Origin: UMGS1668 sp035447605 | GTDB lineage: Bacteria; Bacillota; Clostridia; Oscillospirales; Ruminococcaceae | Assembly: GCA_035447605.1 (NCBI GenBank) | Contig: DAOTHJ010000031.1 | Coordinates: 1-14,201 of the forward strand | DNA: 14,201 nt | Direction: 5' to 3' | In this document: positions 7,620 to 14,201 of the stretch, in pieces | Layout: the number at the start of each line of letters is the position of its first letter | How positions within the stretch are numbered: the stretch's first letter is position 1 | Position numbers and translations under genes: made by a program | Notes under the pieces: model-generated | The model's database searches: none | Seen by the model: only the letters and a program-made list of their open reading frames with translations | What the model was told of the DNA's origin: nothing

Positions 7620-7653
7620 ATCATAGCGGTGCGGAATCGATTATTTTGCCGAA
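7620..7653 (-). promoter_or_regulatory. Possible spoIIE promoter with a Spo0A box near -35
   Basis: On the minus strand TATGAT (7625-7620) could be a -10 box about 35 bases before the start codon. At the usual -35 distance there is no good TTGACA, but TTTGCCGAA on the plus strand (7645-7653) differs at one base from the Spo0A box TTTGTCGAA. In Bacillus subtilis, spoIIE is transcribed by sigma-A with Spo0A~P bound near a poorly placed -35, so the arrangement is plausible. The motif is short and the call is tentative. Confidence 0.4.
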
Positions 7654-7732
7654 AGGGATACAAGCTTCCATTTTTTGGAATATTCAGTGATGCCCGGTAA
7701 CGGCCTTTGCCCGGGATGCCGTTTCATGGAAC

Positions 7733-7811
7733 GACCGACGGAAAAAAGATTCGCGCCTGCGGAAATCCCGAAAATTTCGGTAGAACCGTCTTTTCCGCAC
7801 AGGCGCCGGTC
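7733..7811. repeat. Structured inverted-repeat element of unknown function
   Basis: Three helices stack: GACCG (7733-7737) with CGGTC (7807-7811), GCGCCTG (7753-7759) with CAGGCGC (7800-7806), and CGGAAA (7760-7765) with TTTCCG (7792-7797). A 15-base bulge (7738-7752) sits on one side, a CA bulge (7798-7799) on the other, and the loop carries an inner palindrome CCGAAAATTTCGG (7768-7780). Read on the minus strand, the two inner helices are followed five bases later by six U, like an intrinsic terminator. On the plus strand no T-run follows. An alternative pairing exists between CGGAAAA (7739-7745) and TTTTCCG (7791-7797). It matches no riboswitch class I know. It could be a terminator that insulates the divergent genes, a small RNA, or a miniature repeat. 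Confidence 0.6.
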
Positions 7812-7911
7812 TTGTAAAAAAAACAGCCGTATGATAAAATGGTATATTCTCTATAATAACGGGGAACCGCACGGCATTGCCCACTCCCCGCAGACAGGAA
7901 GGATGACCTCC

Positions 7912-9096
7912 ATGGAATATCCGTTTTCCAACCGCATCGCCGATATGAAGCCTTCCGCCATCCGAGAAATTCTCAAAAATTCCTCGAATCCGGCGATCAT
8001 CCCCTTTGCTGCGGGAAATCCGGCCCCCGAGGCGTTTCCCGTCGAGCAGATCCGCCGGATCTCCGACACCATTCTTGCCGGAAACCCTCTGGCCGCGCTC
8101 CAGTACTCCGTCACCGACGGCGTTCCGGCGCTGAAAATCCGCGTCCGGGCTATGCTGGAGGAGGACGGTCTCGTCCAGTTCAGCGACGATCTGCTGATCA
8201 CTTCCGGCGCCCAGCAGGCGATCGAGCTCGCCTGCAAGGTACTCTGCAACGAGGGCGACACCGTTATCGCCGAGGAACCGAGCTTCATCGGCTCGCTCAA
8301 CTCCTTCCGCTCTTTCCGCGCCCATCTCGTCGGCGTACCGATGGAGGAGGACGGCATGGAAATCGCCAAACTGGAGCAGGCTTTAAAAGAAAACCCCAAC
8401 ACCAAGCTGATTTATATCATCCCGAATTTTCAGAATCCGAGCGGCCGCACCACTTCCTTTGAAAAACGCCAGGCCGTCTATGAGCTTGCGAAGCGCTACG
8501 GCGTCTGCATTTTGGAGGACAACCCCTACGGCAAGCTGCGTTTCGCCGGAGAAGATATTCCTTCCATCAAGAGCTTCGACACCGACGGCATCGTCATCTA
8601 CTGCGGCACGTTCAGCAAAATTCTCTCCCCGGGCCTCCGCGTCGGGTATGCGCTCGCGCCCGCGCCCATCATCAGCAAGATGATCGTGGCCAAGCAGTGC
8701 GGCGACGTCCACACCACCGCCCTCTCCCAGATGATCTGCGAGCGGTTTCTTGTCGAGACCGACATGCATGCCCATTACGACATGCTCCGCGCCATCTATC
8801 GGCGCAAAAGCGGCCTGATGCTCAAAGGCATGGAGGCCTGGCCCGAAACGGTGCGCTTCACGCGGCCGGAAGGCGGCCTTTTTATCTGGTGCACGCTGCC
8901 GGAGGGTGCGGACATGCTGGCTTTTGTTAAAAAAGCGCTCGCCAAAGGAGTGGCCGTCGTACCGGGCATTGCCTTCAACACCGACGAATCCGCGCCGTCA
9001 CAGTCCTTCCGCTGCAACTTCTCCACCCCTTCAGACGAGGCCATCGTCCGGGGTACCGATATCCTCGGCATATTGCTCCAAGAGGAGTTTCGCTAA
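7912..9096 (+). CDS. PLP-dependent aminotransferase, fold type I (class I/II)
   Basis: The 394-residue cytoplasmic enzyme should transfer an amino group between an amino acid and a 2-oxo acid using pyridoxal phosphate. The core is complete: QYSVTDGVPALK near 65-75, the cofactor-binding SGAQQAIEL (98-106), NPSGRT (175-180), EDNPYG (Asp203, pairing with the pyridine nitrogen) and TFSKILSPGLRVGY with Schiff-base Lys236. The C-terminal substrate-clamp region EGGLFIW is also present. The overall pattern resembles the LysN / 2-aminoadipate and broad-specificity aromatic or branched-chain aminotransferases. It also resembles the catalytic part of MocR regulators, but no helix-turn-helix domain precedes it. 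The start at 7912 is chosen for AGGAAGG upstream and the natural N-terminus MEYPFSNR; an open stretch back to 7675 runs through hairpins and is rejected. The substrate cannot be told from sequence, and the neighbours (spoIIE, trpS) give no pathway. Confidence 0.93.
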   Translation: MEYPFSNRIADMKPSAIREILKNSSNPAIIPFAAGNPAPEAFPVEQIRRISDTILAGNPLAALQYSVTDGVPALKIRVRAMLEEDGLVQFSDDLLITSGAQQAIELACKVLCNEGDTVIAEEPSFIGSLNSFRSFRAHLVGVPMEEDGMEIAKLEQALKENPNTKLIYIIPNFQNPSGRTTSFEKRQAVYELAKRYGVCILEDNPYGKLRFAGEDIPSIKSFDTDGIVIYCGTFSKILSPGLRVGYALAPAPIISKMIVAKQCGDVHTTALSQMICERFLVETDMHAHYDMLRAIYRRKSGLMLKGMEAWPETVRFTRPEGGLFIWCTLPEGADMLAFVKKALAKGVAVVPGIAFNTDESAPSQSFRCNFSTPSDEAIVRGTDILGILLQEEFR

Positions 9097-9353
9097 GAGG
9101 CCTGCCGCGTCATCCCCGCCCTGTTTTCCCCTTTCCCGCCCGTGAAAACGCCGTCGGGAAGGTCCGCCGCTTTCTTTCAGTGCGCGGACGCCGGACCGAC
9201 AAGGGCTTCACCGTTGGCGCCGGAATGTCCGCCCGGCGAGGATTTTGACAATCCGCACGCCGCGGCTTTCTTTGCGCGCTACGGCCGCAATCAAACAATT
9301 TTTTGGGGAACGGATAAAATTCCCTATCATTTTTCATCTTCCGGAGGTAACCT
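9097..9353 (+). other. Leader region of trpS without recognised regulator
   Basis: I looked for a T-box, which often controls trpS in Firmicutes, and saw neither the conserved TGGTACC-type sequence nor a terminator. A TTGACA at 9245-9250 has no -10 box at a proper distance. AT-rich sequence at 9295-9335, with TAAAAT (9315-9320) and TATCAT (9325-9330), is the likely promoter area. No clear terminator follows the aminotransferase gene, so read-through into trpS is possible. Confidence 0.45.
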
Positions 9354-10385
9354 ATGGATCAAAATGAGGCCGCTTTGCAGCCAGAACGCAAGAAACGCAT
9401 CTTCAGCGGCATCCAGCCGACCGGGGTATTCACCCTCGGCAACTATCTCGGCGCCATCGTCAACTGGAAGAAGCTCCAGGACGATTACGACTGCATCTAC
9501 TCCATCGTCAACATGCACGCCATCACCGTCTATCAGGACCCGGCCGACCTGCGGAAACGCACGCTGGATGCCTACGCGCTGGCCATGGCCTGCGGCATCG
9601 ACCCGGAGAAGAGCATCTTCTTCATCCAGAGCCATGTTCCGGCCCACGCGGAGGCCAACTGGATCCTCGGTTGCAACACGATGTTCGGCGAGCTTTCCCG
9701 CATGACGCAGTTTAAGGATAAATCCGCGAAGCATGCCGATAATGTAAACGCCGGTCTCTTCACCTACCCGGTGCTGATGGCGGGCGACATCCTGCTCTAT
9801 CAGGCGGATCTCGTGCCGACGGGCGCCGACCAGAAGCAGCACGTGGAGCTTGCGCGAAACGTCGCGGAGCGCTTCAATTCCACCTACGGGGCGACCTTCA
9901 CCATTCCGGAGCCCTATATCGCCTCCACATCCGGCGGCGCGAGGATCATGTCGCTGACCGACCCGACCAGAAAGATGAGCAAATCCGACGAGAACCCCCG
10001 TTCCTTTGTCTCCGTCCTCGACGACCCGACCTCCATCGTCAAAAAATTCAAATCCGCCGTCACCGATTCCGAGACGGAGGTCTGCTACCGCGACGGCAAG
10101 GACGGCATCAACAACCTGATGACCATTTACTCCGTCATCACCGGTCTCACGATGGAACAGATCGAACGCGACTTTGCCGGAAAAGGCTACGGCGACTTCA
10201 AAAAAGCCGTCGGAGAGGCGGTCGCCGACCATCTGGCCCCGGTCCGGGAAAACTTTGCCCGCTACATCGCCGACAAGGGCTATCTGGAATCATGCTATAA
10301 AAATGGAGCCGAGCGCGCCGAGCATATCGCCGAGCGCACGCTGGCCAAAATGTATAAGAAAGTCGGCTTTGTGCCGCGCCCATAA
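9354..10385 (+). CDS. trpS: Tryptophanyl-tRNA synthetase
   Basis: This class I synthetase charges tRNA-Trp with tryptophan in the cytoplasm. The 343-residue protein has the usual bacterial TrpRS length. The Rossmann fold opens with FSGIQPTGVFTLGNYLGA, in which LGNY (28-31) is the HIGH-equivalent. MAGDILLYQADLVPTGADQKQHVEL (142-166) is a TrpRS signature, and the KMSKS loop is at 207-211. The start ATG has a GGAGG site at 9343-9347, seven bases or less upstream. The C-terminal helical part (from about 260) carries the anticodon-recognition region. A non-essential extra copy is possible in some Firmicutes, but nothing here suggests a divergent paralogue. Confidence 0.97.
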   Translation: MDQNEAALQPERKKRIFSGIQPTGVFTLGNYLGAIVNWKKLQDDYDCIYSIVNMHAITVYQDPADLRKRTLDAYALAMACGIDPEKSIFFIQSHVPAHAEANWILGCNTMFGELSRMTQFKDKSAKHADNVNAGLFTYPVLMAGDILLYQADLVPTGADQKQHVELARNVAERFNSTYGATFTIPEPYIASTSGGARIMSLTDPTRKMSKSDENPRSFVSVLDDPTSIVKKFKSAVTDSETEVCYRDGKDGINNLMTIYSVITGLTMEQIERDFAGKGYGDFKKAVGEAVADHLAPVRENFARYIADKGYLESCYKNGAERAEHIAERTLAKMYKKVGFVPRP

Positions 10386-10486
10386 CCGGGCCGTCCCCCG
10401 GCATGGCGGAAATATCCCGCAGACGTGCCCCATATCGGGCCGGGGTATGTTTCAAAAGCAGGTTTCATGCCGCAGATGATTTGACG

Positions 10487-10505
10487 GCCGGGCCGCCCGC
10501 CCGGC
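10487..10505 (+). other. GC-rich hairpin directly before the hydrolase ribosome site
   Basis: GCCGGGC (10487-10493) and GCCCGGC (10499-10505) form a perfect 7-bp stem around CGCCC, immediately before the AGGAGGG ribosome site of the next gene. No T-run follows directly (TTTTT comes only after the ribosome site), so it is a poor terminator. It may modulate initiation or stabilise a processed 5' end. Functional meaning is unproven. Confidence 0.5.
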
Positions 10506-10520
10506 AGGAGGGATTTTTAT

Positions 10521-11204
10521 ATGTTTCTCAGCGTAAACGGCGTGAACCTGTATTACGAAGTACACGGCTCCGGCTCGCCCATCCTCCTCGTGCACGGAAA
10601 CAGCGAGTCGCACGCGATTTTTGACAAACTGATTCCCGCGCTCGCAAAAAAACACACGGTCTACTGCGCGGATTCCCGCGGACACGGCCAAAGCTCCGCC
10701 GTACCTGAATATCACTATGCGGATATGGCCCAAGATTATATTGAACTGATCAAGGCACTCAAGATCGAAAAACCGGCCTTCTACGGATTCAGCGACGGCG
10801 GCATCCTTGGCCTGATGATCGCCATGAAGGAGCCGGACCTGCTCTCCTCGATCGTCTGCTCCGGCCCGAATCTCTGGCCGACCGCGGTAAAAAAATCCAC
10901 GCTGTTCTTTTTGCGCGTCGTCTGCGCGATAAAAAAGAGACCGCTCTTTGAGATGATGCTTCGCGAGCCGGACATCAAGCCGGAGGAGCTCTCCGCCATC
11001 ACCTGCCCCGCGCTGATCACCGCCGGTACGAAGGACCTGATTCTTCAGGATCACATCCGGCTGATCGCGGATTCCATCCCCGGCGCGGAACTCAAAATTT
11101 TTGAGGGCGGGACCCATGAGAGCTATGTGGTCCATAAGGATCTGCTCGCGCCGGTCATTGAAGATTTTATCGCCCGCAGGGTAAAGGAAGGCATAACCGT
11201 ATGA
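10521..11204 (+). CDS. Alpha/beta-fold hydrolase
   Basis: The 227-residue protein has the alpha/beta hydrolase pattern. The oxyanion-region motif HGNSES follows strand 3 (LLVHGN, 23-27), the strand ADSRGHGQS is at 50-58, and the nucleophile elbow GFSDGG has Ser91. The acid Asp172 lies in ITAGTKDLI, and the base His199 in GGTHE. All three catalytic residues are therefore present. It is smaller than many members because the lid between strands 6 and 7 is short. No signal peptide is seen, so it should be cytoplasmic. The start has a strong AGGAGGG site 8 bases upstream. Its stop overlaps the ymdB start by four bases (ATGA), so the two are likely co-translated. The substrate is unknown; esterase or C-C hydrolase roles are both possible. 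Confidence 0.9.
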   Translation: MFLSVNGVNLYYEVHGSGSPILLVHGNSESHAIFDKLIPALAKKHTVYCADSRGHGQSSAVPEYHYADMAQDYIELIKALKIEKPAFYGFSDGGILGLMIAMKEPDLLSSIVCSGPNLWPTAVKKSTLFFLRVVCAIKKRPLFEMMLREPDIKPEELSAITCPALITAGTKDLILQDHIRLIADSIPGAELKIFEGGTHESYVVHKDLLAPVIEDFIARRVKEGITV

Positions 11205-11971
11205 GAATTCTCTGTTTCGGCGACGTCACCGGAAAAAACGGCTGCGACGCGCTCCGAAAAGCCATGCCGGTTTTGAAGGAACAATACCGGCCGGATATGA
11301 CCGTGGTCAACGGTGAAAACTCCAGCGACAACGGCGGCATCACCACCAGAACCTGCGAGGATATTTTCTCCATGGGCGCCGACGTCATCACAAACGGCAA
11401 CCACGCCTTCCAAAACCGCGATATGCGCGACCTCTATGAAAAAACCGACAGCGGCGTGCTGCGGCCGGCCAACTACCACGGGAGCGCGCCCGGCACCGGT
11501 GTCTACCTGTTTGAAAAGGGTAAGTTCCAGGCGGCGGTCGTCAATCTGATGGGAGCCGTGTTCCTCGATCCGTTCGAGAGCCCGTTTCTCTGCGCTGACC
11601 GGCTTCTTGGGGAGATCGACTGCAAAACCGTGATCGTGGATTTTCATGCCGAGGCCACCAGCGAGAAGATCGCCCTTGCCAAATATCTCGAGGGCCGCAT
11701 CTCCCTGCTCTACGGTACGCATACGCACGTCCCAACCGCCGACGAGACCATTCTGCCGAAGGGCACGGCCTTCATCAGCGATATCGGCATGTGCGGCCCG
11801 ATCGACTCGGTGATCGGCGTAAAGACCGAGGTCTCCACGAATTTTATGATCACCCACCTGCGCGACCGTTTTGAGATCGCAGAGGGGCCCTCCAAAGTGC
11901 AGGGCATCTTCGTCACCACCGACGACAAAACCGGAAAGGCGCTCTCCATCGAGCGCTTCGACTTCCGATAA
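11201..11971 (+). CDS. ymdB: YmdB-family metallophosphoesterase (TIGR00282)
   Basis: YmdB is a cytoplasmic phosphodiesterase with activity on cyclic nucleotides; in Bacillus subtilis it affects the choice between motility and biofilm. The 256-residue length fits the family. The expected metal ligands are present: Asp8 (GDVTGKNG), Glu39 and Asn40 (NGEN), Asn67 and His68 (GNH), His149 (DFHAEATSEK), and His174 with His176 (GTHTH). Further family marks are RPANY (88-92), TADETILPKGTAFISDIGM and GPIDSVIG. The start is fixed by the ATGA overlap with the hydrolase gene and a GGAAGG site. In Bacillus the gene follows rny; here it sits between a hydrolase and a lipoprotein gene, 16 bases before the latter, in an apparent operon. 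Confidence 0.95.
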   Translation: MRILCFGDVTGKNGCDALRKAMPVLKEQYRPDMTVVNGENSSDNGGITTRTCEDIFSMGADVITNGNHAFQNRDMRDLYEKTDSGVLRPANYHGSAPGTGVYLFEKGKFQAAVVNLMGAVFLDPFESPFLCADRLLGEIDCKTVIVDFHAEATSEKIALAKYLEGRISLLYGTHTHVPTADETILPKGTAFISDIGMCGPIDSVIGVKTEVSTNFMITHLRDRFEIAEGPSKVQGIFVTTDDKTGKALSIERFDFR

Positions 11972-11987
11972 TCCCGAAAGGAGCGCG

Positions 11988-13538
11988 GTGCTCATCAATA
12001 TCAAGAAAATTACGGCTGCCGTGCTCGTGCTCATCCTGATGCTGAGCGGCTGTCGGACAGAGCTCTCCGATCTGCAGGAAGCGGTGCAGGAAGGCGTCAC
12101 TTCCGCTTCTTCTTCCCCGGAACAGGAGTCCTCGGCCGGCTTTGAAATGGTCACCTCCGTGCGCATCCCCTACGATGAGGAGGACGGCCTGCACCCCTAC
12201 ACCTGCCAAACCGTCGTCAACCGCTACATCTGCGGCCTTCTCTACGGCAGCCTCGTCCTCCTGAACACGGATTTTTCCACGTCTCTTTCTTACGCGGAGC
12301 GCATCGTGCCCTCGGCGGGAAACACGGTCTGGGAGATCACCGTCCGGCCGGGCCTGCTTTTTCCGGACGGCACGGAATGCGGCGCCGACGACCTGCGTTA
12401 CTCTATCCTTCAGGCCGCGGCCGAGGGCAGTTATTATCAAAAATCGCTGGAATCCGTCTCCTCCGTCACCAAAAGCGGCGATTACAGCGTTACGGTCGCT
12501 CTCTCCGCCGCCGACCGGCATTTCGATAACCTGCTGGTCTTCCCGCTGATCAAAAACGGCTCCGCCGGCGCACCCGCCGCGCTGCCCGGCCGGTATTCGT
12601 TCTCTGAGGACGGAACCCGGCTCCTCTGCAACAGCGACGCGAAGATTCAGACCGTGGAGCTTATGAGGCTCACCGATCACAGCATGCTGCTGCAGGAGAC
12701 GCGCCTCGGCGTCTACGACATCGTCTATTCGGACGACCCGACCGGCATCTCCGTCACCTCCGTCGGCGGGATGGAGACCATGCCCTCCAAAAACCTCGTC
12801 TATGTGGGCATGAACAGCAGCCGCTCCTTTTTAAACAGCGCCTCCTTCCGGCAGGCCCTCTCTCTGGCTCTCGATGCGGAGGCCGTCTGCGAGGAGATCT
12901 ACCGCGGATATGCCGAGCCCGCAAAAGGGCCTTTCAGCCCGGCTTTTTATGACGCCGCCCACCTTGCTTCCTATTCCTGCGATTTGCAGGCCGCCAATCA
13001 GATCCTTGACGATCTGGGGTATGAGAACCGCTCCAGTGAAGACTACCGCCTTGTCGGGCAAAGTGAGCTCTCGCTGGATATTCTGGTCTGTTCCGACACC
13101 GGGGAAAAGACGGAACTTGCCGCATTCCTTGCGGAGACGATCGAGAGTCTCGGCATCCGCGCCACCGTCACCGCGCTTGCCTATGAGAAATATCTTGCCG
13201 CCGTGGAGGCCGGGAATTTCGACCTCTATCTTGCGGAAGTCAAACTTGGGGATAATATGGATCTCGGCCCGCTGGTGCTCTCCGGCGCCTATGCGAACGG
13301 CTCCGGCACCTTTCTCAGCTACGGCATGCCCGCGAGCGAGAGCCTTTCTCTTGCGTGGCTCGGCTATGAGGACGGAACGGTGAGCGCCGCCGATTTCAGC
13401 GGGATTTTCTATTCGGTTATGCCGTTCCTGCCGGTTTGCTACCGGGAAAGCGCGGCGGTCTATTCCCGGAATTTCTCTTTTGAAATCGGCGCGACGGAGC
13501 AGGATCTGTTCCATGGCATCCTTGCGTGGGGCTCCTGA
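11988..13538 (+). CDS. Extracellular solute-binding lipoprotein, family 5 (peptide/nickel type)
   Basis: The 516-residue protein begins with a lipoprotein signal peptide whose lipobox LSGC places the lipidated cysteine at residue 22, then a Glu/Ser-rich linker. The rest follows the SBP_bac_5 fold: VWEITVRPGLLFPDGTECGADDLRYSI is the characteristic early segment. Later come YVGMNSSRSFLNSASFRQALSLALD and GIRATVTALAYEKYLAAVEAGNFDLYLAE. Family members bind oligopeptides, dipeptides, nickel-chelates or sugars outside the cell for an ABC importer. The GTG start is chosen for GAAAGGAG just upstream and for the signal peptide; the upstream open stretch overlaps ymdB. No permease or ATPase genes adjoin it, so it must borrow a transporter or act as a sensor. 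The ligand cannot be told. Confidence 0.9.
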   Translation: MLINIKKITAAVLVLILMLSGCRTELSDLQEAVQEGVTSASSSPEQESSAGFEMVTSVRIPYDEEDGLHPYTCQTVVNRYICGLLYGSLVLLNTDFSTSLSYAERIVPSAGNTVWEITVRPGLLFPDGTECGADDLRYSILQAAAEGSYYQKSLESVSSVTKSGDYSVTVALSAADRHFDNLLVFPLIKNGSAGAPAALPGRYSFSEDGTRLLCNSDAKIQTVELMRLTDHSMLLQETRLGVYDIVYSDDPTGISVTSVGGMETMPSKNLVYVGMNSSRSFLNSASFRQALSLALDAEAVCEEIYRGYAEPAKGPFSPAFYDAAHLASYSCDLQAANQILDDLGYENRSSEDYRLVGQSELSLDILVCSDTGEKTELAAFLAETIESLGIRATVTALAYEKYLAAVEAGNFDLYLAEVKLGDNMDLGPLVLSGAYANGSGTFLSYGMPASESLSLAWLGYEDGTVSAADFSGIFYSVMPFLPVCYRESAAVYSRNFSFEIGATEQDLFHGILAWGS

Positions 13539-13603
13539 AGTTCGGATTTTTTCCTCTTTAGCATAAAAGATATGGGAAAAATGGCAAATATTTAAATTAG
13601 GAC

Positions 13604-13633
13604 TTTTCAGGCATCATGGAATTATGATATACT
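13604..13633 (+). promoter_or_regulatory. Probable extended -10 promoter of fakA
   Basis: TATACT (13628-13633) preceded by TG one base upstream (13625-13626) makes an extended -10 element; TTTTCA (13604-13609) is a weak -35 with an 18-base spacer. The surrounding 13539-13645 is clearly more AT-rich than the genes. A start near 13640 gives a leader of about 70 bases containing a small AGGGC/GCCCT hairpin (13655-13674). I see no clear terminator after the lipoprotein gene, so some read-through is possible. Confidence 0.6.
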
Positions 13634-13710
13634 TGATTGGTTAATGGAAACGAGAGGGCTCCGAAAAGTGCCCTTCCCCAAGAATGGAACTCTGAAAAGG
13701 AGTGGAAAAT

Positions 13711-14201
13711 TTGATAAACGGCAGCCAGCTGCGCGACGCGATCATCTCCGCCGCCAACACCATCACCAATAAAAAAAGCTCGGTGGACGCCCTGAACGTC
13801 TTTCCTGTTCCGGACGGCGATACCGGCACCAATATGTCCATGACCATTTCCGCCGGCGTCAGGGAACTCGAGAAGCTTTCGGAGCCCACCGTCGCCGAGA
13901 CCGCCAAGACCGCCTCATCGGCCCTCCTGCGCGGCGCGAGAGGCAACTCCGGCGTCATCCTCTCCCTGCTGTTCCGCGGGTTTTCCAAAGGGCTTGAGGG
14001 ACATGAGACCGCCGATGCCGCCGACCTTGCGAAGGCACTCGCCATGGGCGTCGAGGCGGCCTATAAAGCCGTCATGAAGCCGACGGAGGGCACCATCCTC
14101 ACCGTTTCCCGCTGCGCCGCAGAAAAGGCTGTCGAGATGGCCGGCACCGAGACCTCCGTTACGGCTCTGCTTGCCATCTCGACAGCCTTTTCTGCGGCGC
14201 A
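13711..14201 (+). CDS. fakA: DhaL-domain fatty acid kinase subunit FakA/YloV (3' end missing)
   Basis: FakA binds ATP and phosphorylates fatty acids carried by a FakB/DegV partner, feeding phospholipid synthesis. Only the N-terminal 163 codons, the DhaL-type ATP domain, are in the window; the full protein is usually about 550 residues. The signature NVFPVPDGDTGTNMSMT carries the Mg-ATP aspartates Asp35 and Asp37, and LLRGARGNSGVILSLLFRGF and KPTEGTILTVSR are also typical. The start is TTG at 13711, with AAGGAG eight bases before it; the first in-frame ATG is inside the conserved motif and is too late. The last nine codons (residues 155-163, from base 14173) are the reverse complement of codons a little upstream and are probably not genuine. 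The alkaline-shock gene asp23/yloU that often precedes this gene is not here. Confidence 0.92.
   Translation, partial: MINGSQLRDAIISAANTITNKKSSVDALNVFPVPDGDTGTNMSMTISAGVRELEKLSEPTVAETAKTASSALLRGARGNSGVILSLLFRGFSKGLEGHETADAADLAKALAMGVEAAYKAVMKPTEGTILTVSRCAAEKAVEMAGTETSVTALLAISTAFSAA
14113..14201. repeat. Perfect 29-bp inverted repeat at the very end of the window
   Basis: Bases 14113-14141 (starting TGCGCCGCAG) and 14173-14201 (ending CTGCGGCGCA) are exact reverse complements, separated by 31 bases. The right arm ends on the last base. Both arms lie inside the fakA coding frame: the left arm encodes expected family sequence (CAAEKAVEMA), while the right arm encodes sequence that does not fit. 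The likeliest explanation is a fold-back chimera at a contig end rather than a biological palindrome. Confidence 0.85.

Larger units (their letters stand above)
7586..7911. other. Divergent intergenic region between spoIIE and the aminotransferase gene
   Basis: This 326-base gap holds the possible spoIIE promoter at its left. Next come two mutually exclusive hairpins: CCCGG (7693-7697) with CCGGG (7711-7715), and AACGGC (7699-7704) with GCCGTT (7718-7723). A larger inverted-repeat element follows at 7733-7811. On the right, a perfect TATAAT (7852-7857) without a clear -35 box could serve the aminotransferase gene, whose ribosome site AGGAAGG is at about 7896-7902. No protein is likely to be encoded here. 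Confidence 0.6.

Noticed and set aside
9097..9353. A possible tryptophan T-box before trpS
   Set aside because: No T-box consensus, no UGG specifier loop with AGTA-type partner and no terminator-antiterminator pair could be found.
9327..10232. A 301-codon minus-strand frame antisense to trpS
   Set aside because: It lies entirely across trpS and its leader, shows no family pattern and is explained by codon bias of the real gene.

Overview
The window looks like chromosomal core sequence from a GC-rich, endospore-forming Firmicute of the class Clostridia, probably Oscillospiraceae/Ruminococcaceae-like. The reasons are a SpoIIE sporulation phosphatase, a T-box leader on a methionine transport operon, a homodimeric (alpha2) glycyl-tRNA synthetase, a YmdB phosphodiesterase, a FakA/YloV-type fatty acid kinase, strong Shine-Dalgarno sites and TTG/GTG starts. 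The taxon is inference. I see no phage, transposase, CRISPR array, defence locus or biosynthetic cluster. Both ends cut through genes.

Layout. The 3' end of glyS (1-1101, +) converges on a ZIP-family metal transporter (1268-2038, -), with an intrinsic terminator between them that can work both ways. Next, all on the minus strand, is a complete methionine uptake operon, metN-metI-metQ (4595 down to 2257). It is driven by a near-consensus sigma-A promoter and a T-box leader whose specifier loop presents AUG, so uncharged tRNA-Met should switch the operon on. MetN is short and lacks the usual C-terminal methionine-sensing domain. A roughly 325-base spacer without a convincing gene follows, holding the spoIIE terminator, then spoIIE itself (7585 down to 5291, -). 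A 326-base divergent region contains a possible Spo0A box, alternative hairpins and an unexplained roughly 79-base inverted-repeat element. It separates spoIIE from a fold-type I aminotransferase (7912-9096, +).

The rest reads on the plus strand: trpS (9354-10385), then a tight three-gene group of alpha/beta hydrolase, ymdB and an orphan family-5 solute-binding lipoprotein (10521-13538; 4-base overlap, then a 16-base gap). Last is the start of fakA/yloV (13711 to the window end) behind its own AT-rich promoter region.

Points worth a second look are the Met T-box paired with a MetN lacking its sensor domain, the structured element between spoIIE and the aminotransferase, the possible Spo0A control of spoIIE, and a perfect 29-bp inverted repeat ending exactly at the last base, which looks like a fold-back assembly artefact. 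I found no clear undescribed multi-gene system; most of this is ordinary housekeeping sequence.
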